Source of the DNA: Reyranella massiliensis 521 | Lineage (GTDB): Bacteria; Pseudomonadota; Alphaproteobacteria; Reyranellales; Reyranellaceae | NCBI RefSeq assembly: GCF_000312425.1 | Contig: NZ_HE997181.1 | Location: 5,441,788 to 5,505,787, forward strand | Direction of reading: 5' to 3' | DNA: 64,000 bases | Shown: positions 62,241 through 64,000 of the stretch, in pieces | Layout: every line of letters starts with the position of its first letter | Numbering within the stretch: the stretch's first letter is position 1 | Position numbers and translations under genes: made by a program | Notes under the pieces: model-generated | Told to the model about the DNA's origin: nothing | The model's input: only the letters and a program-made list of their open reading frames with translations | The model's database searches: none

Positions 62241-64000
62241 GTGACTCTATCTTCGATCCTCATCCAGCTCCTGAACGGACTGGCCGCCGCCTCGTCGCTG
62301 TTCCTGGTGTCGGCCGGCCTGTCGCTGATCTTCGGCGTCACGCGAATCGTGAACTTTGCGCACGGTTCGCTCTACATGCTGGGGCTCTACGGCGCCTATT
62401 CGCTGATCGAGCTGTTCGGCCGCACACCGCTCGGGTTCTGGAGTGCCGTCGTGCTGGCGGCGCTCGCGGTCGGGCTGGTCGGCGTGCTGATCGAGCTCGC
62501 GGTGCTGCGGCGTATCTATCGCGCGCCCGAGCTGTTCCAGCTTCTGGCGACCTTTGCCATCGTCCTGATCATCAAGGATATCGCGCTTTTCACCTGGGGT
62601 GCGGAAGACCTGGTGGGACCGCGTGCGCCTGGTCTGTCGACGGCTGTCGAGATTCTAGGCAAGCGCGTGCCGGCCTACGATCTGCTGCTGATCGTCATCG
62701 GCCCGCTGGTCCTGGCAGCCATCTGGCTGTTGCTGACCCGCACCCGCTGGGGGGCACTGGTGCGCGCCGCCACGCAGGACCGCGAGATGGTCGGCGCGCT
62801 GGGCGTCGACCAGGCCAAGCTCTTCACGTCCGTCTTCTTCGTCGGCGCCGTGTTGGCGGGGCTGGGTGGCGCACTCCAGATCCCGCGCGAGCCCGCCAAC
62901 CTCGAACTCGATCTTGCCGTCATCGCCGACGCCTTTGTGGTCACCGTCGTGGGCGGGTTGGGCAGTATTGGCGGGGCCTTTCTGGCGGCGGTGATCATCG
63001 GGGTCGCCAAGGCCTTCTGCATCGGCATCGGCAGCGTTACCTGGTTTGGCGTCGAGATTTCCTTCTCCAAGCTCACTCTCGTGGTCGAGTTCCTGATCAT
63101 GGCGCTGGTGCTGGTCGTGCGGCCCTATGGCTTGCTGGGCAAGCCCCAGGCCGCGCAGCGAGTCGCGGCCGAACCGGCACCGCCATTCACCGTGCCCTCA
63201 TGGACCTTTGCGCTGGTCTGGCTAGCGTTGCTCATTATTGTCCCGTGGGTCACGGACCGTTACGCGGCGATCCTGCTGACCGACATCGTCTGCTTCGCCC
63301 TGTTCTCGGTCTCGCTGCACTTCATCATGGGGCCGGCGGGCATGGTCTCGTTCGGCCATGCGGCCTACTTCGGCATCGGGGCCTATGCGGCCGGCCTGTT
63401 GCTGAAGCGCGTCGGCCTGCCGATGGAAGCGGCGTTGCTGATCGCGCCGCTGATCGCCGGCGCCTTCGCCATCGTCTATGGCTGGTTCTGCGTGCGTCTC
63501 TCGGGCGTCTATCTCGCGATGCTGACGCTCGCCTTCGCGCAGATCAGCTGGTCGATCGTGTTCCAGTGGGATTCGGTCACGGGCGGCAGCAACGGCGTGT
63601 TCGGCGTCTGGCCGTCTTCGTGGCTCGCCGACAAAACGGTCTACTACTACCTCGCCCTGGCTTTGTGCGGCGCAGGCATTGCGTTTCTCTGGCGCGTGAT
63701 GTTCTCGCCCTTCGGCTACGCACTGCGCGCCGGCCGCGATTCGCCGTTGCGCGCCGAGGCCATTGGCATCGACCTGCGTCGCTTCCAGTGGGCGGCCTTC
63801 GTGCTCGTGGGCGCGTTGGCAGGGCTCGCCGGCGCTGTCTACGCCTTCTCCAAGGGCAGCATCTCGCCGTCGACCATTTCGATTGCTCAATCGACCGATG
63901 GATTGGTCATGGTGTTACTGGGCGGTGTCGAAACCCTGACCGGCCCGGTCGTTGGTGCTGCGATCTTCACTTGGTTGCGCGACGTCGTGGCGCGTAACAC
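62241..64000 (+). CDS. Fused LivH-LivM permease, partial at the window edge
   Basis: From GTG 62241 the frame runs without a stop to the window end (at least 586 codons). Residues of about 1-290 are LivH-like: LIFGVTRIVNFAHGSLYMLG and the loop GVDQAKLFTSVFFVGAVLAGLGGALQ. From about residue 320 the chain continues as LivM: MGPAGMVSFGHAAYFGIGAYAAGLLL, LTLAFAQISWSIVFQWDSVTGG and GRDSPLRAEAIGIDLRRFQWAAFVLVGALAGLAGA. The two are joined by a short linker (PQAAQRVAAEPAPPF). ATPase genes would be expected beyond the window. Confidence 0.9.
   Translation, partial: MTLSSILIQLLNGLAAASSLFLVSAGLSLIFGVTRIVNFAHGSLYMLGLYGAYSLIELFGRTPLGFWSAVVLAALAVGLVGVLIELAVLRRIYRAPELFQLLATFAIVLIIKDIALFTWGAEDLVGPRAPGLSTAVEILGKRVPAYDLLLIVIGPLVLAAIWLLLTRTRWGALVRAATQDREMVGALGVDQAKLFTSVFFVGAVLAGLGGALQIPREPANLELDLAVIADAFVVTVVGGLGSIGGAFLAAVIIGVAKAFCIGIGSVTWFGVEISFSKLTLVVEFLIMALVLVVRPYGLLGKPQAAQRVAAEPAPPFTVPSWTFALVWLALLIIVPWVTDRYAAILLTDIVCFALFSVSLHFIMGPAGMVSFGHAAYFGIGAYAAGLLLKRVGLPMEAALLIAPLIAGAFAIVYGWFCVRLSGVYLAMLTLAFAQISWSIVFQWDSVTGGSNGVFGVWPSSWLADKTVYYYLALALCGAGIAFLWRVMFSPFGYALRAGRDSPLRAEAIGIDLRRFQWAAFVLVGALAGLAGAVYAFSKGSISPSTISIAQSTDGLVMVLLGGVETLTGPVVGAAIFTWLRDVVARN

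Noticed and set aside
63200..63997. Separate plus-strand gene inside the permease
   Set aside because: It is in a different frame from the uninterrupted LivH-LivM read and lacks membrane-protein composition.

Overview
The window is one stretch of a GC-rich alphaproteobacterial chromosome. The gene set is alphaproteobacterial throughout: a phasin, a PetPR-like marR/ompR/kinase block, a TIGR02300 zinc-ribbon protein, aroA-cmk-rpsA-ihfB in the usual order, UbiK and a FUSC transporter. The style is that of Reyranella and other Rhodospirillales-like soil or water bacteria, but the genus is an inference. Coding density is very high, most neighbours overlap by 1-4 bases, and no stretch longer than 300 bases lacks a gene.

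Layout. (1) 1-8.94 kb, minus strand: a phage tail module read leftwards (tape measure, tail proteins, DUF1833, NlpC peptidase, a tail-tip protein with a glycine-rich end). The tape measure has lost its N-terminus. (2) At about 8.94 kb the phage DNA abuts, with no visible mobile element, a host substrate-binding protein gene that has lost its 5' part. The host operon then continues with an ABC permease, an ATPase and cyanase, so this was a cyanate (or nitrate-type) uptake locus. (3) 11.7-15.4 kb: a hydantoinase/5-oxoprolinase pair. (4) 15.5-24.1 kb: mixed housekeeping genes (UbiK, enoyl-CoA hydratase, proC, TetR, phasin, CsaA, alkyltransferase-like protein, ilvE, a two-component system with a MarR regulator, GST). 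(5) 24.2-28.9 kb: a second class IV aminotransferase, then a TPP riboswitch controlling thiO-thiS-thiG-thiE and a ThiF-rhodanese fusion. (6) 28.9-33.4 kb, minus strand: moaE, moaD, pgsA, uvrC, phoH and a 6S RNA gene with its own terminator. (7) 33.4-43.3 kb: guanine deaminase, a hydrolase, two ubiD-family genes on either side of ubiX, a CopC-like gene and a FUSC gene, then exported proteins. (8) 43.5-50.5 kb: tRNA-Ala(GGC), TIGR02300, aroA, cmk, rpsA, ihfB, lapA, an ornithine cyclodeaminase-like gene and an acetyltransferase. (9) 50.5-53.4 kb: divergent CoA-transferase and acyl-CoA ligase. (10) 53.5-64 kb, plus strand: a MarR regulator, then five translationally coupled genes (FAD subunit, fused FeS/molybdopterin hydroxylase, 6-hydroxynicotinate-reductase-like protein, ApbE-like UPF0280 protein, PF06684 protein), a SnoaL-like protein and a branched-chain-type ABC importer with a fused LivH-LivM permease that runs off the window.

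The last region is the best candidate for an undescribed system. A Mo-hydroxylase would oxidise a ring, an iron-sulphur flavoprotein would reduce it, an ApbE-like neighbour could attach the flavin, and an importer could supply the substrate. The substrate is not shown by the sequence.
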